Of a DNA stretch of 5,788 nucleotides, positions 1-5,677 are shown piece after piece. The DNA lies in contig JAIRRG010000111.1 in assembly GCA_031256095.1 (NCBI GenBank), positions 1-5,788 of the forward strand, given 5' to 3'. The translations under genes and the position numbers were made by a program. The notes under the pieces are model-generated. The model was not told the origin of the DNA. It saw only the letters and a list, made by a program, of their open reading frames with translations, and did no database searches. This DNA is from Desulfobulbaceae bacterium. GTDB taxonomy: Bacteria > Desulfobacterota > Desulfobulbia > Desulfobulbales > Desulfocapsaceae. Positions within the stretch are counted from its first letter, which is position 1. Every line of letters begins with the position of its first letter.

Positions 1-2
1 AG

Positions 3-165
3 GTTACCAACTTCAGGATTGTGAAAAGTGCAGATCCGATTGTGTTTAATGATGCCATGTTGACACCGGTCGGGGCTGAGACCACAGTTACAGCTCTTCC
101 TGACGGAACAGGTTATACATACACATACGGTACCGGCAGTTCTGAGAATTCATGGTACCGGCTAG
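3..165 (+). CDS. Unidentified coding fragment, incomplete at both ends
   Basis: An open plus-strand frame runs from the window edge to the point where RNase G homology begins. The peptide is rich in small, Thr, Tyr and Gly residues (for example DGTGYTYTYGTG followed by SENSWYRLAI), as in a beta-rich extracellular, pilin-like or phage-structural protein. I do not recognise the family. The segment is about 47 percent GC by hand count, lower than the flanking rng body. The frame stays open to 293, but from about 166 on it is the antisense of rng and becomes Arg/Pro-rich, so the real fragment probably ends near 165. It could be the internal part of a gene joined here by rearrangement or by an assembly error. 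Non-coding DNA is also possible. Confidence 0.35.
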
Positions 166-1020
166 CGATTGCCCTGCCTCCTGAGAGAGGCTCAGGCAAT
201 TCAGCAGCGCCGGTGCACAGGTACGGGCAAAGGCGACGATTTTCGCGTGCGCCCGCGCCGAATCGACGATCAGCCGGTCCACATCGCTCGTAAACAGGTC
301 GCGCACGGAACGCAACGTGATGTCGAGATCTTCATAAATCAAGGATGAAGTCGGCGCGGTTTCGGCGCGCTGGCGCACATCTTCCCACAGGTTGAGGAGA
401 AACTCCATATCGGCTTCCAGCTCGTCAAGGCTGGCGCCTTCAGCGACGGTGCGGACGATGAAACCGCTGCCCTCCGGCCTGATAGCCATAATCTTGTCGC
501 GCAACTGGGCGCGGATGTCCTCGTCTTCAATCTTGCGCGAGATGCCGACATGATCTGTCAAAGGCAAAAAAACGAGGTTGCGGCAAGGTAGTGTGATGTG
601 GCAGGTTAACCGCGCCCCCTTGGTGCCGATCGGCTCCTTGTTGATCTGAACGAGGATGGTCTGGCCCTCGGCCAATATCCGTTCAATGCGAAATTGCGGG
701 CTGCGTTTCGGCGGCAAATCGTTTGCCTGTTCCAGATCGCTGGTGTGTACTGGTGGAGACTCTTCTGACGGGTCAGGGAACTGGCCGGCCTCGGCGACAT
801 AGACATCATCGACATAGAGGAAACCGGTGCGCTCCAGGCCGATATCGACGAAGGCCGCTTGCATCCCCGGCAACACCCGGACAATCTTCCCCTTGTAGAT
901 ATTGCCGGTCATCCCCTTTTCGCTGGGGCGCTGGATATGGAACTCGCTGAGCACGCCGTGCTCGACGAGAGCCAGGCGGGTTTCATAATTGCGAGCGTTG
1001 AGGAGAATATCCACCGACAT
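88..1020 (-). CDS. rng: Ribonuclease G/E family protein, N-terminal part only (3' end broken)
   Basis: RNase E/G endoribonucleases cut single-stranded, AU-rich RNA in rRNA maturation and mRNA decay. The 310-residue product starts MSVDILLNA. It has the family signature GNIYKGKIVRVLPGMQAAFVDIG (residues 39-61, S1 domain), an acidic/Pro insert at about 78-110, the GTKGARLT motif at 132-139, then FLPLTDHVGISRKI and GFIVRTVAEGA. E. coli RNase G is about 489 residues and continues with the DNase-I-like catalytic core carrying the two Mg-binding Asp residues, then a Zn-link cysteine motif. Here similarity stops near residue 285 (plus position about 166), followed by about 25 unrelated residues to a chance stop. 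Catalytic and dimer elements are therefore missing and the product should not be an active nuclease. I chose the start at 1020 because family homology begins there; a longer frame reaches 1131 but runs through the putative promoter and has no family character. The Shine-Dalgarno is weak. The family call is firm; G rather than E is chosen on length and lack of a long C-terminal tail in relatives, which is inference here. Confidence 0.85.
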   Translation of the reverse strand: MSVDILLNARNYETRLALVEHGVLSEFHIQRPSEKGMTGNIYKGKIVRVLPGMQAAFVDIGLERTGFLYVDDVYVAEAGQFPDPSEESPPVHTSDLEQANDLPPKRSPQFRIERILAEGQTILVQINKEPIGTKGARLTCHITLPCRNLVFLPLTDHVGISRKIEDEDIRAQLRDKIMAIRPEGSGFIVRTVAEGASLDELEADMEFLLNLWEDVRQRAETAPTSSLIYEDLDITLRSVRDLFTSDVDRLIVDSARAHAKIVAFARTCAPALLNCLSLSQEAGQSLAGTMNSQNCRYRMCMYNLFRQEEL

Positions 1021-1080
1021 GGCTGGCGTCCGGAGAAACACATAGGTAGAATTGATAATCGATCGACAAAACGGCGGTGC

Positions 1081-1109
1081 ATTATACAGCATGTGCGAAA
1101 AGCCGCGCC
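1081..1109 (-). promoter_or_regulatory. Candidate promoter for rng
   Basis: On the minus strand a perfect TATAAT (plus 1081-1086) lies about 60 bp upstream of the rng start. The hexamer 17 bp further upstream (1104-1109) is GGCGCG, a poor -35. An A/T-rich stretch at 1112-1140 could act as an UP-like element. The same bases read as TATACA on the plus strand (1083-1088), so this divergent gap may serve both genes, but no good plus-strand -35 is visible at normal spacing. Confidence 0.4.
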
Positions 1110-1159
1110 AGAATAAAAAAAATACTCTCACTTTTTAATTTTCATCCTTCGGAGAGCGC

Positions 1160-2269
1160 ATGTCGTGGGCCGACCCTTGTCGTTATATTGAGCGAATTCT
1201 CGTCGAGGAATCGTGCCTGGCTGACGATTATTGCCAGGCAATTCTGGGGCGAGCCTCCCTGCCCTGGACGGTTTTTCCTGACGACGAACCGCCACTTCAT
1301 CAGGAAGAAGATGCCACCTGGAAGACGGCCAAGAAAATCCTAGCCCTGCGCCGCTACAAAGGCCGTTTTTTCAAACCCTGCCCAGGCACGAAAGAGTACC
1401 GCTGCTGCGGTTACCATGTGCTGGCCACCGGTTTTAACTGCCCAATGGATTGCGTCTACTGCATTCTGCAAAGCTATCTAAACCAGCCGTGGCTCAGCGT
1501 TTTTATCAATACTTCTGATTTGCTGGCCGAGCTGTCCGCGGTTCTGGCCAGCGGCAAGCCAATGCGCGTCGGCAGCGGCGAATTTACCGACTCGTTGGCG
1601 CTCGATCGCATCACGCACCTGAGCCGGATACTCGTTCCTCTCTTCGCCCGGCATGATAACGCCGTGCTTGAGCTGAAAACGAAAAGCGCGGTGGTGGATA
1701 ATTTGGCCGATCTGGAACACAACGGCCATACCACCATCGCCTGGTCGCTTAATAGCCCGGAGGTCATGCGGCGCCAGGAACTGCGCGCGGCGACCTTGGC
1801 CGAACGCCTGGCGGCGGCCAGAAAGTGCGCGGATTGGGGCTATCGGCTGGCCTTTCACTTCGACCCACTGATTTTTTATCCTGGCTGGCAAGAAGGGTAC
1901 CGGCACACCATCGCCGCTCTGTTCAATGCCGTGCCCGCCGCCGCCATCGCCTGGATTTCCCTGGGCGCCTTGCGTTTTCCACCGCCGTTGAAAGAGATTG
2001 CCCTATCGCGTTTCCCACAAACCGCCATCTATCGCCACGAATTCATCGACGGTCTTGACGGCATACGCCGCTATTTTCGACCCCACCGGGTCGAATTGTA
2101 TCAATTTATTTACCAGGAATTACAACGATTCGTTTCGCCCGACACCTGTGTGTATTTTTGCATGGAAAGCGATGAAATCTGGCGCGAGGTGATGGGATTC
2201 TCGCCGGAAGAGCGCGGTGGCCTGGCGGCGATGCTCGACCGGGCGGCCTTTCCGGACTGGCCAGCTTAG
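1160..2269 (+). CDS. Radical SAM protein, spore photoproduct lyase (SplB)-like family
   Basis: The 369-residue product contains a radical SAM cluster motif C-x3-C-x2-C at Cys94, Cys98 and Cys101 (FNCPMDCVYC), followed by LQSYLNQP, a pattern typical of the SplB/COG1533 group. Such proteins bind a 4Fe-4S cluster, cleave S-adenosylmethionine and start radical chemistry; true SplB repairs the spore photoproduct thymine dimer. Other family-like blocks are VGSGEFTDSLALD (137-149), LELKTKS (170-176), IAWSLNSPE (193-201) and AFHFDPLIFYPGW (231-243). Extra cysteines occur at 74, 82, 83, 330 and 334. Bacterial SplB is about 340 residues, so the length is close. By manual alignment, the hydrogen-donor cysteine of Bacillus SplB (Cys141 in a CTSD context) corresponds to Glu or Phe in GEFTD, which argues against classical SP lyase activity. 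GGAGAG at 1151-1156 is a good ribosome-binding site for the ATG at 1160. The gene is divergent from rng and convergent with lpxC. The actual substrate is unknown. Confidence 0.85.
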   Translation: MSWADPCRYIERILVEESCLADDYCQAILGRASLPWTVFPDDEPPLHQEEDATWKTAKKILALRRYKGRFFKPCPGTKEYRCCGYHVLATGFNCPMDCVYCILQSYLNQPWLSVFINTSDLLAELSAVLASGKPMRVGSGEFTDSLALDRITHLSRILVPLFARHDNAVLELKTKSAVVDNLADLEHNGHTTIAWSLNSPEVMRRQELRAATLAERLAAARKCADWGYRLAFHFDPLIFYPGWQEGYRHTIAALFNAVPAAAIAWISLGALRFPPPLKEIALSRFPQTAIYRHEFIDGLDGIRRYFRPHRVELYQFIYQELQRFVSPDTCVYFCMESDEIWREVMGFSPEERGGLAAMLDRAAFPDWPA

Positions 2270-2309
2270 CATCAAGAAAAACGAGAAGGGATGGCTGTTT
2301 GCGGGCGAT

Positions 2310-2336
2310 GCCGCTGGCGGTTTTTTCGCGCCGCCT
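2310..2336 (+). terminator. Weak terminator-like element after the radical SAM gene
   Basis: Short GC-rich self-complementary sequence (GCGG/CCGC and CCGC/GCGG alternatives) is followed directly by TTTTTT about 50-70 bp past the stop codon. The stems are only about 4 bp, so this is a weak candidate. The rest of the 2270-2400 gap shows no convincing gene. Confidence 0.25.
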
Positions 2337-2401
2337 GGTCAGTGGCGGGCGACCGAGAAAAATTGGCGAGCCATAAACTGGGAAGGCAAACGAAAAATCA
2401 T

Positions 2402-2430
2402 AAAAAAAACCGGAGCGCTTCACGCCCCGG
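2402..2430 (-). terminator. Intrinsic terminator of lpxC
   Basis: Read on the minus strand, an 8-bp stem CCGGGGCG / CGCTCCGG (one G-U pair, loop TGAAG) is followed by eight consecutive T residues. It starts about 30 bp after the lpxC stop codon. This is a textbook rho-independent terminator. It has no T-run in the plus direction, so it is one-directional. Confidence 0.9.
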
Positions 2431-2460
2431 CTGCATGGCCTAGTGCTGCCGCCCGTCCTT

Positions 2461-3456
2461 TTACATAGCCTGAGTAGCGGCGCGGCGGAGAAAGCCACCG
2501 GGCAACAGATGCACCAGTTCCCACGAATCCGGGGAAGCGGCGATCTTTTTCATCAGACCCAAATGCTGGCTGTGGCCAACCTTGAAGGCGCGGATCCGGC
2601 CCAGGAGCGGGAAACCGAGCAGACTCAGATCTCCAATCAGATCCAGTACCTTGTGACGGACAAATTCGTTGTCAAAACGTAGGCCGCCTTCGTTGAGCAC
2701 CGATTTCCGGTCCCAATGAATGGTAACAACATTATCAAGGCTACCACCGAGCGCCAGGCCCCGCGCCCACAAAAACTCAACATCCTCGGCGCGGCCAAAG
2801 GTGCGGGCTGGAGCGATATCGATGAGAAAATCATCGCCGCGCAGCACGGTGGAGCAACGTTGCCGCTGGATGATGTCGTCATCAAAGATAATTTCCTCGA
2901 AGACGGCGAATCCGGCAAAGGGCAAAATGGTCAGCCGTTTTTCCCCTTCATTGTAATGGATAGGTTTGGTAATACGCAGGGCGATGCGCGGCTCGTTCTG
3001 GCGGCGTGACCCGGTTTCACGGATCAGGGCGCAGAACGGCGCGGCGCTGCCGTCCATGATTGGTACTTCCGGGCCATCCAGTTCGATGTCGGCGTTGTCG
3101 ATGCCGCAGCCGCGCAGGGCGGCCAGTACATGTTCGGTGGTGCTGACCGTGCAGGCGCCTTCGCCCAAGGTGGTCGCCAGCGTTGTATCAACGACTTTTT
3201 CGATGTGGGCGGCAACACTTTGACCGCCCAGGTCAGTACGGATAAAACGGATACCGCTGCCCACCGGCGCTGGCTTAATGGTCAGATGCACATTTTTGCC
3301 GGAATGCAGGCCGACGCCCTGGCAATGAATCGCCTGGCGCAGAGTCTGCTGATGGGTTTCCATCGGATAGGCCAAACGGTTTCCAGCAAATGGCCGTGGC
3401 CCCGTGAACAATCTGGCGATCGGCTGAAGGTGAGGCGCTGGCATCAGGCTGGTCAT
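2461..3456 (-). CDS. lpxC: UDP-3-O-acyl-N-acetylglucosamine deacetylase LpxC
   Basis: LpxC is the cytosolic zinc enzyme that removes the acetyl group from UDP-3-O-acyl-GlcNAc, the committed step of lipid A synthesis. Numbered from the ATG at 3456 (331 residues), the active site is intact: TTEHVLAAL gives Glu108 and zinc ligand His109, RHKVLDLIGDL gives zinc ligands His268 and Asp272, and KVGH gives the general-acid His295. GIDNADIELDGPEVPIMDGSAAPF, ARTFG and RGLALGGSLDN are further family blocks. E. coli LpxC has 305 residues and usually starts a few residues before the QRTLK-like segment; the equivalent Met is residue 32 (METHQQTLR, codon at 3361-3363). Upstream of that Met I see no Shine-Dalgarno, while the ATG at 3456 has a partial one (GGGA, 5 nt away), so a 31-residue N-terminal extension is plausible but unproven. 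The usual family F-x-HP motif reads FDDDI here. The gene is followed by a strong terminator and preceded, 203 bp away, by lpxK on the same strand. Confidence 0.96.
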   Translation of the reverse strand: MTSLMPAPHLQPIARLFTGPRPFAGNRLAYPMETHQQTLRQAIHCQGVGLHSGKNVHLTIKPAPVGSGIRFIRTDLGGQSVAAHIEKVVDTTLATTLGEGACTVSTTEHVLAALRGCGIDNADIELDGPEVPIMDGSAAPFCALIRETGSRRQNEPRIALRITKPIHYNEGEKRLTILPFAGFAVFEEIIFDDDIIQRQRCSTVLRGDDFLIDIAPARTFGRAEDVEFLWARGLALGGSLDNVVTIHWDRKSVLNEGGLRFDNEFVRHKVLDLIGDLSLLGFPLLGRIRAFKVGHSQHLGLMKKIAASPDSWELVHLLPGGFLRRAATQAM

Positions 3457-3466
3457 AGAAATCCCA

Positions 3467-3497
3467 GGGTAAGAGTTAAAAAAATTGAATCTTACCC
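3467..3497 (-). promoter_or_regulatory. Perfect inverted repeat in the lpxC leader
   Basis: GGGTAAGA (3467-3474) and TCTTACCC (3490-3497) are perfect 8-bp arms separated by 15 A/T-rich bases. In lpxC mRNA the dyad would form a hairpin with a U-rich loop whose 3' base lies about 10 nt from the start codon at 3456, directly beside the only Shine-Dalgarno-like bases (GGGA). It could be an RNA element affecting ribosome access or a DNA operator for a dimeric regulator. The sequence alone does not decide. Confidence 0.5.
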
Positions 3498-3569
3498 AAG
3501 ACTAAGCAAAAAACGGGCCAGTAATGGCAATTTTGATAAAAATGTAAAATTATTTAATAATATCAAATG

Positions 3570-3598
3570 ATTATAAAATAGATTACTGCTTGCGCGTT
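3570..3598 (-). promoter_or_regulatory. Candidate lpxC promoter (-10) in an AT-rich region
   Basis: A perfect TATAAT on the minus strand (plus 3570-3575) lies in a very AT-rich stretch (about 3500-3587). The hexamer 17 bp upstream is poor (AACGCG). If used, it would give an lpxC leader of a little over 100 nt that includes the palindrome at 3549-3561 and the dyad at 3467-3497. Other -10-like matches in the same stretch make the exact start uncertain. Confidence 0.4.
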
Positions 3599-3654
3599 GG
3601 CCGCAAGCGGTGCCACAGGCGTGGCGGCAAGCACACAGCGGCGACGGTGCTGTG
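3586..3654 (-). repeat. Three tandem hairpins between lpxK and lpxC
   Basis: Immediately after the lpxK stop codon come three potential stem-loops: CACAGC/GCTGTG (3634-3654, 9-nt loop), GCCAC/GTGGC (3612-3625, 4-nt loop) and CTGCTTGCG/CGCAAGCGG (3586-3610, 7-nt loop, one wobble pair). None is followed by a continuous T-run on the minus strand, although the last is followed by an AT-rich stretch. They may end or stabilise the lpxK mRNA 3' end; an intrinsic terminator is not clearly present. Confidence 0.45.
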
Positions 3655-3659
3655 GCTTT

Positions 3660-4700
3660 TCAGTGTGGGAAAGTGGCCACGGCGGCATCGGCCAGGGCCA
3701 ATAACTCCGGCGGTAGAACAGCGGTGATCCGGGCCGTGAACAGGGGACAGGGCAAAACTCGCTCCGCCAGCTTGACCCGGTCTTTTTCCGTGACGATTAA
3801 AGCCGTCGCCCCTTTCTTCTTCACCTCACGGGCGATGTGTTCGATGGCGTCAGGCGGATAGCGGTGGTGGTCAAGGAAATTCAGGTGGCCGGCCAGCGCC
3901 ACGCCCGCCTCGGCGAGCAGATGGTGAAAACGCTCTGGGTGGGCGATGGCGGAAACGGCCAGCAGCGGTGTGGCTGGCAATGATAGCGCTTGGCCCCGCT
4001 GATCGACGAAGGTGTCCAGCATGTGTTGACTTTGGAACACGGGCTTGTCGGGAAAACGTTTATTGAGAAGGGCAGCGAAGCGCCCGGCCCGCTCGCGGTT
4101 GCCGCCATCGACGCCGGTCAGGACAAAGGCGTCGGCGCGACGCAAGGCCGCCACCGGTTCGCGCAGTTCGCCGCCAGGAAAAACCCGGCTATTGCCGGCG
4201 AGGCTTGTGGCGTTGAACAGCACCAAATCCAGGTCGCGGCGGATGGCCAGATGCTGAAAGCCGTCATCAAGCACCAACACCGTCCGCCCCATGGTCACCG
4301 CCCGCTGGCAGGGGAAAATCCGTTTCCGCCCGGTCAAGACGGCAACCCCGGGCAGCATCGTCGCCAGCATATACGGCTCGTCGCCAGCGGCGCGGGCGTC
4401 AAGGAAAATGCTGTCGCCGTCGGAGACGATATTGACCGCCGCCCTGGCCTGACCGCCATAGCCGCGGCTGATCACCGCCGGTTTTTCGCCTCTGGCCAAG
4501 AGATGACGGCAAATGGCCGCCACCGTCGGCGTCTTGCCGCTGCCGCCCAAGACCAGATTGCCGACGGAAATGACCGGCACCGGCAATTGGTGGCGGCGAA
4601 ACAAATTGCGAGCATAGGCACGCTCACGCAGACGCATGGCTAAAGAATAGAGCGGTGAAAAGGGCCGCCCAAAGGCGAAAAGCAAAGATGGATCGGTCAT
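3660..4700 (-). CDS. lpxK: Tetraacyldisaccharide 4'-kinase LpxK
   Basis: LpxK is the inner-membrane-associated ATP-dependent kinase that phosphorylates the 4' position of tetraacyldisaccharide-1-phosphate, yielding lipid IVA. The 346-residue product (E. coli 328) starts with the amphipathic/hydrophobic N-terminal segment typical of the family (SPLYSLAMRLRERAY). It then has SVGNLVLGGSGKTP, whose P-loop is GGSGKT at about residues 52-57, then VISRGYGG, GDEPYMLA, the DDGFQHLAIRRDLDLVL block and FPGGELREP. The C-terminal part contains FLDHHRYP and ALIVTEKDRVKL, both expected. The ATG at 4700 keeps the N-terminal segment, but no Shine-Dalgarno precedes it; the upstream mRNA is U/A-rich, so initiation may be weak or use an unstructured leader. 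It lies upstream of lpxC on the same strand, with a 203-bp spacer, and is divergent from the flavoprotein gene. I saw no convincing promoter for it in 4701-4990. Confidence 0.96.
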   Translation of the reverse strand: MTDPSLLFAFGRPFSPLYSLAMRLRERAYARNLFRRHQLPVPVISVGNLVLGGSGKTPTVAAICRHLLARGEKPAVISRGYGGQARAAVNIVSDGDSIFLDARAAGDEPYMLATMLPGVAVLTGRKRIFPCQRAVTMGRTVLVLDDGFQHLAIRRDLDLVLFNATSLAGNSRVFPGGELREPVAALRRADAFVLTGVDGGNRERAGRFAALLNKRFPDKPVFQSQHMLDTFVDQRGQALSLPATPLLAVSAIAHPERFHHLLAEAGVALAGHLNFLDHHRYPPDAIEHIAREVKKKGATALIVTEKDRVKLAERVLPCPLFTARITAVLPPELLALADAAVATFPH

Positions 4701-4823
4701 GGAAAAAGAAAATTTTGCTGTTTTCTCTCTTTTATCTTGTCAGGGAATTACCGCTATGGATGAGCTTTTCCGTTTTTCTTTTGCCGAGATGCTTTTTAAC
4801 GTGCTTTTTTCAGCGGCACAGCC

Positions 4824-4849
4824 GGGAGTGAATCGGTTCTCCCTTTTTT
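4824..4849 (+). terminator. Terminator-like hairpin in the lpxK/flavoprotein gap
   Basis: GGGAG (4824-4828) pairs with CTCCC (4839-4843) and is followed by six T residues (4844-4849). The stem can be rearranged with GAA/TTC and a TCGG loop. It is oriented to stop plus-strand transcription, yet no clear plus-strand gene lies just upstream. The surrounding 4701-4999 gap has a nominal open frame starting at 4699, but no recognisable protein; I treat it as intergenic. Confidence 0.4.
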
Positions 4850-4886
4850 CCTCATGGTGGTTTGGAGCACTGTACTTGCTGGCGAC

Positions 4887-4913
4887 AGGCAAAAACGGCT
4901 GCGTTGCTGCCGT
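4887..4913 (-). terminator. Small terminator-like hairpin, copy 1 of a repeated element
   Basis: On the minus strand ACGGC (complement of 4909-4913), a 9-nt loop and GCCGT are followed by TTTTGCC. The 14 bases AGGCAAAAACGGCT at 4887-4900 recur exactly at 5677-5690, where they also form an ACGGC/GCCGT hairpin. There is no minus-strand gene ending here, so a true terminator role is doubtful. Confidence 0.3.
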
Positions 4914-4921
4914 CCAGGGAA

Positions 4922-4949
4922 TTCACTATAGTATTGACCATTCTATAAT
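4922..4949 (+). promoter_or_regulatory. Candidate sigma-70 promoter for the flavoprotein gene
   Basis: TTCACT (4922-4927, four of six matches to TTGACA), a 16-bp spacer and a perfect TATAAT (4944-4949) lie about 50 bp before the ATG at 5000. Transcription would start near 4956 and give a leader of about 45 nt with GGAGAG at 4990-4995. Confidence 0.55.
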
Positions 4950-4999
4950 TGTTGCGGCAGCAAATCAGCAAATGCAAAACCTCGTTTATGGAGAGCGCC

Positions 5000-5677
5000 A
5001 TGAAGATTGTCGCCGTCAACGGCAGCCCACGAAAAGATTGGAATACCGCAACCTTACTGAAAAACATTCTTGACGGCGCCGCCCAGACCGGGGCCGAAAC
5101 CGAGCTGGTGCATCTCTACGGCCTCAATTATCAAGGCTGCCGCAGTTGCTTTGCCTGCAAGATGATGGGCAAAGCCAGCTACGGGCGCTGTGCCGCCAAA
5201 GATGGCCTCAGCCCACTCCTGGCCGCCATCGCCAGCGAGGTCGATGCCCTGGTCATCGGCTCACCCATCTACTTTGGCATGATCAGCGGTGAAACCCAGT
5301 CGTTCGTTGAGCGGCTGCTTTTCCCTTACCTGGTCTACAGCAATCCGCCGTCTTCGCTCTTTCCCAAGAAAATGCCCTCGCTCTCTGTCTTCACGATGAA
5401 CATTGACGAGGAACGAGCCCAGGAGATGGGCTATCCGGCCAATTTTGCCAGGCAGCGGGCATCCTTGGAGCGCTTTCTCGGTGGCCCATCGCACACCTTC
5501 GCCTGCTATGATACCTGCCAGTTCGCCGATTATTCTAAAGTCACCATGGAGATGATGGACCCGGCAAAAAAAATGGCGCGGCATAAGGAACTTTTCCCCG
5601 AGGAGTGCCGCCGCGCCCGGTCATTCGGCGAGGAATTAGCCAGACAGGCGGCATCTGCGGCCACCACAGCGGGGTGA
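5000..5677 (+). CDS. NAD(P)H-dependent FMN reductase family / iron-sulfur flavoprotein-like protein
   Basis: The 225-residue product has the flavodoxin-like fold of the NADPH-dependent FMN reductase family. Beta-1 and the phosphate-binding loop read MKIVAVNGSPRKDWNTATLL (residues 1-20), and a second flavin-contact loop is GSPIYFGMISG (87-97). A compact cysteine motif, Cys47-x2-Cys50-x2-Cys53-x10-Cys64, lies between them, as in the iron-sulfur flavoproteins (Isf) of archaea and anaerobic bacteria, so a 4Fe-4S cluster plus FMN for electron transfer is likely. The spacing to the last cysteine is longer than I recall for Isf, so the cluster is an inference. Partners are unknown. Start choice: ATG 5000 is preceded by GGAGAG (4990-4995), and the fold begins right there; a longer TTG-started frame from 4949 would overlap the -10 box. 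The C-terminal tail is Ala-rich and its stop codon lies inside a hairpin. It is a single-gene unit, divergent from lpxK and convergent with the minus-strand gene at the right edge. Confidence 0.88.
   Translation: MKIVAVNGSPRKDWNTATLLKNILDGAAQTGAETELVHLYGLNYQGCRSCFACKMMGKASYGRCAAKDGLSPLLAAIASEVDALVIGSPIYFGMISGETQSFVERLLFPYLVYSNPPSSLFPKKMPSLSVFTMNIDEERAQEMGYPANFARQRASLERFLGGPSHTFACYDTCQFADYSKVTMEMMDPAKKMARHKELFPEECRRARSFGEELARQAASAATTAG

Noticed and set aside
180..196. CCTGAG/CTCAGG hairpin near the rng break
   Set aside because: It lies within sequence still readable as rng and has no T-run; probably coincidental, although close to the junction.
1021..1131. N-terminal extension of RNase G to position 1131
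   Set aside because: The added residues have no family similarity and the stretch contains the TATAAT promoter candidate.
2291..2443. 50-codon plus-strand ORF starting MAVCGRCRW after the radical SAM gene
   Set aside because: The Shine-Dalgarno-like AAGGG abuts the ATG with no spacing, the peptide is Arg/Lys-rich without family character, and it runs through the lpxC terminator.
3990..4643. 217-codon plus-strand ORF
   Set aside because: It is entirely antisense to lpxK, whose motifs are unambiguous; a GC-rich codon shadow.
4699..5073. 124-codon plus-strand ORF opposite the lpxK start
   Set aside because: It starts inside the lpxK start codon without a ribosome-binding site, changes composition along its length and overlaps the promoter and start of the flavoprotein gene in another frame.
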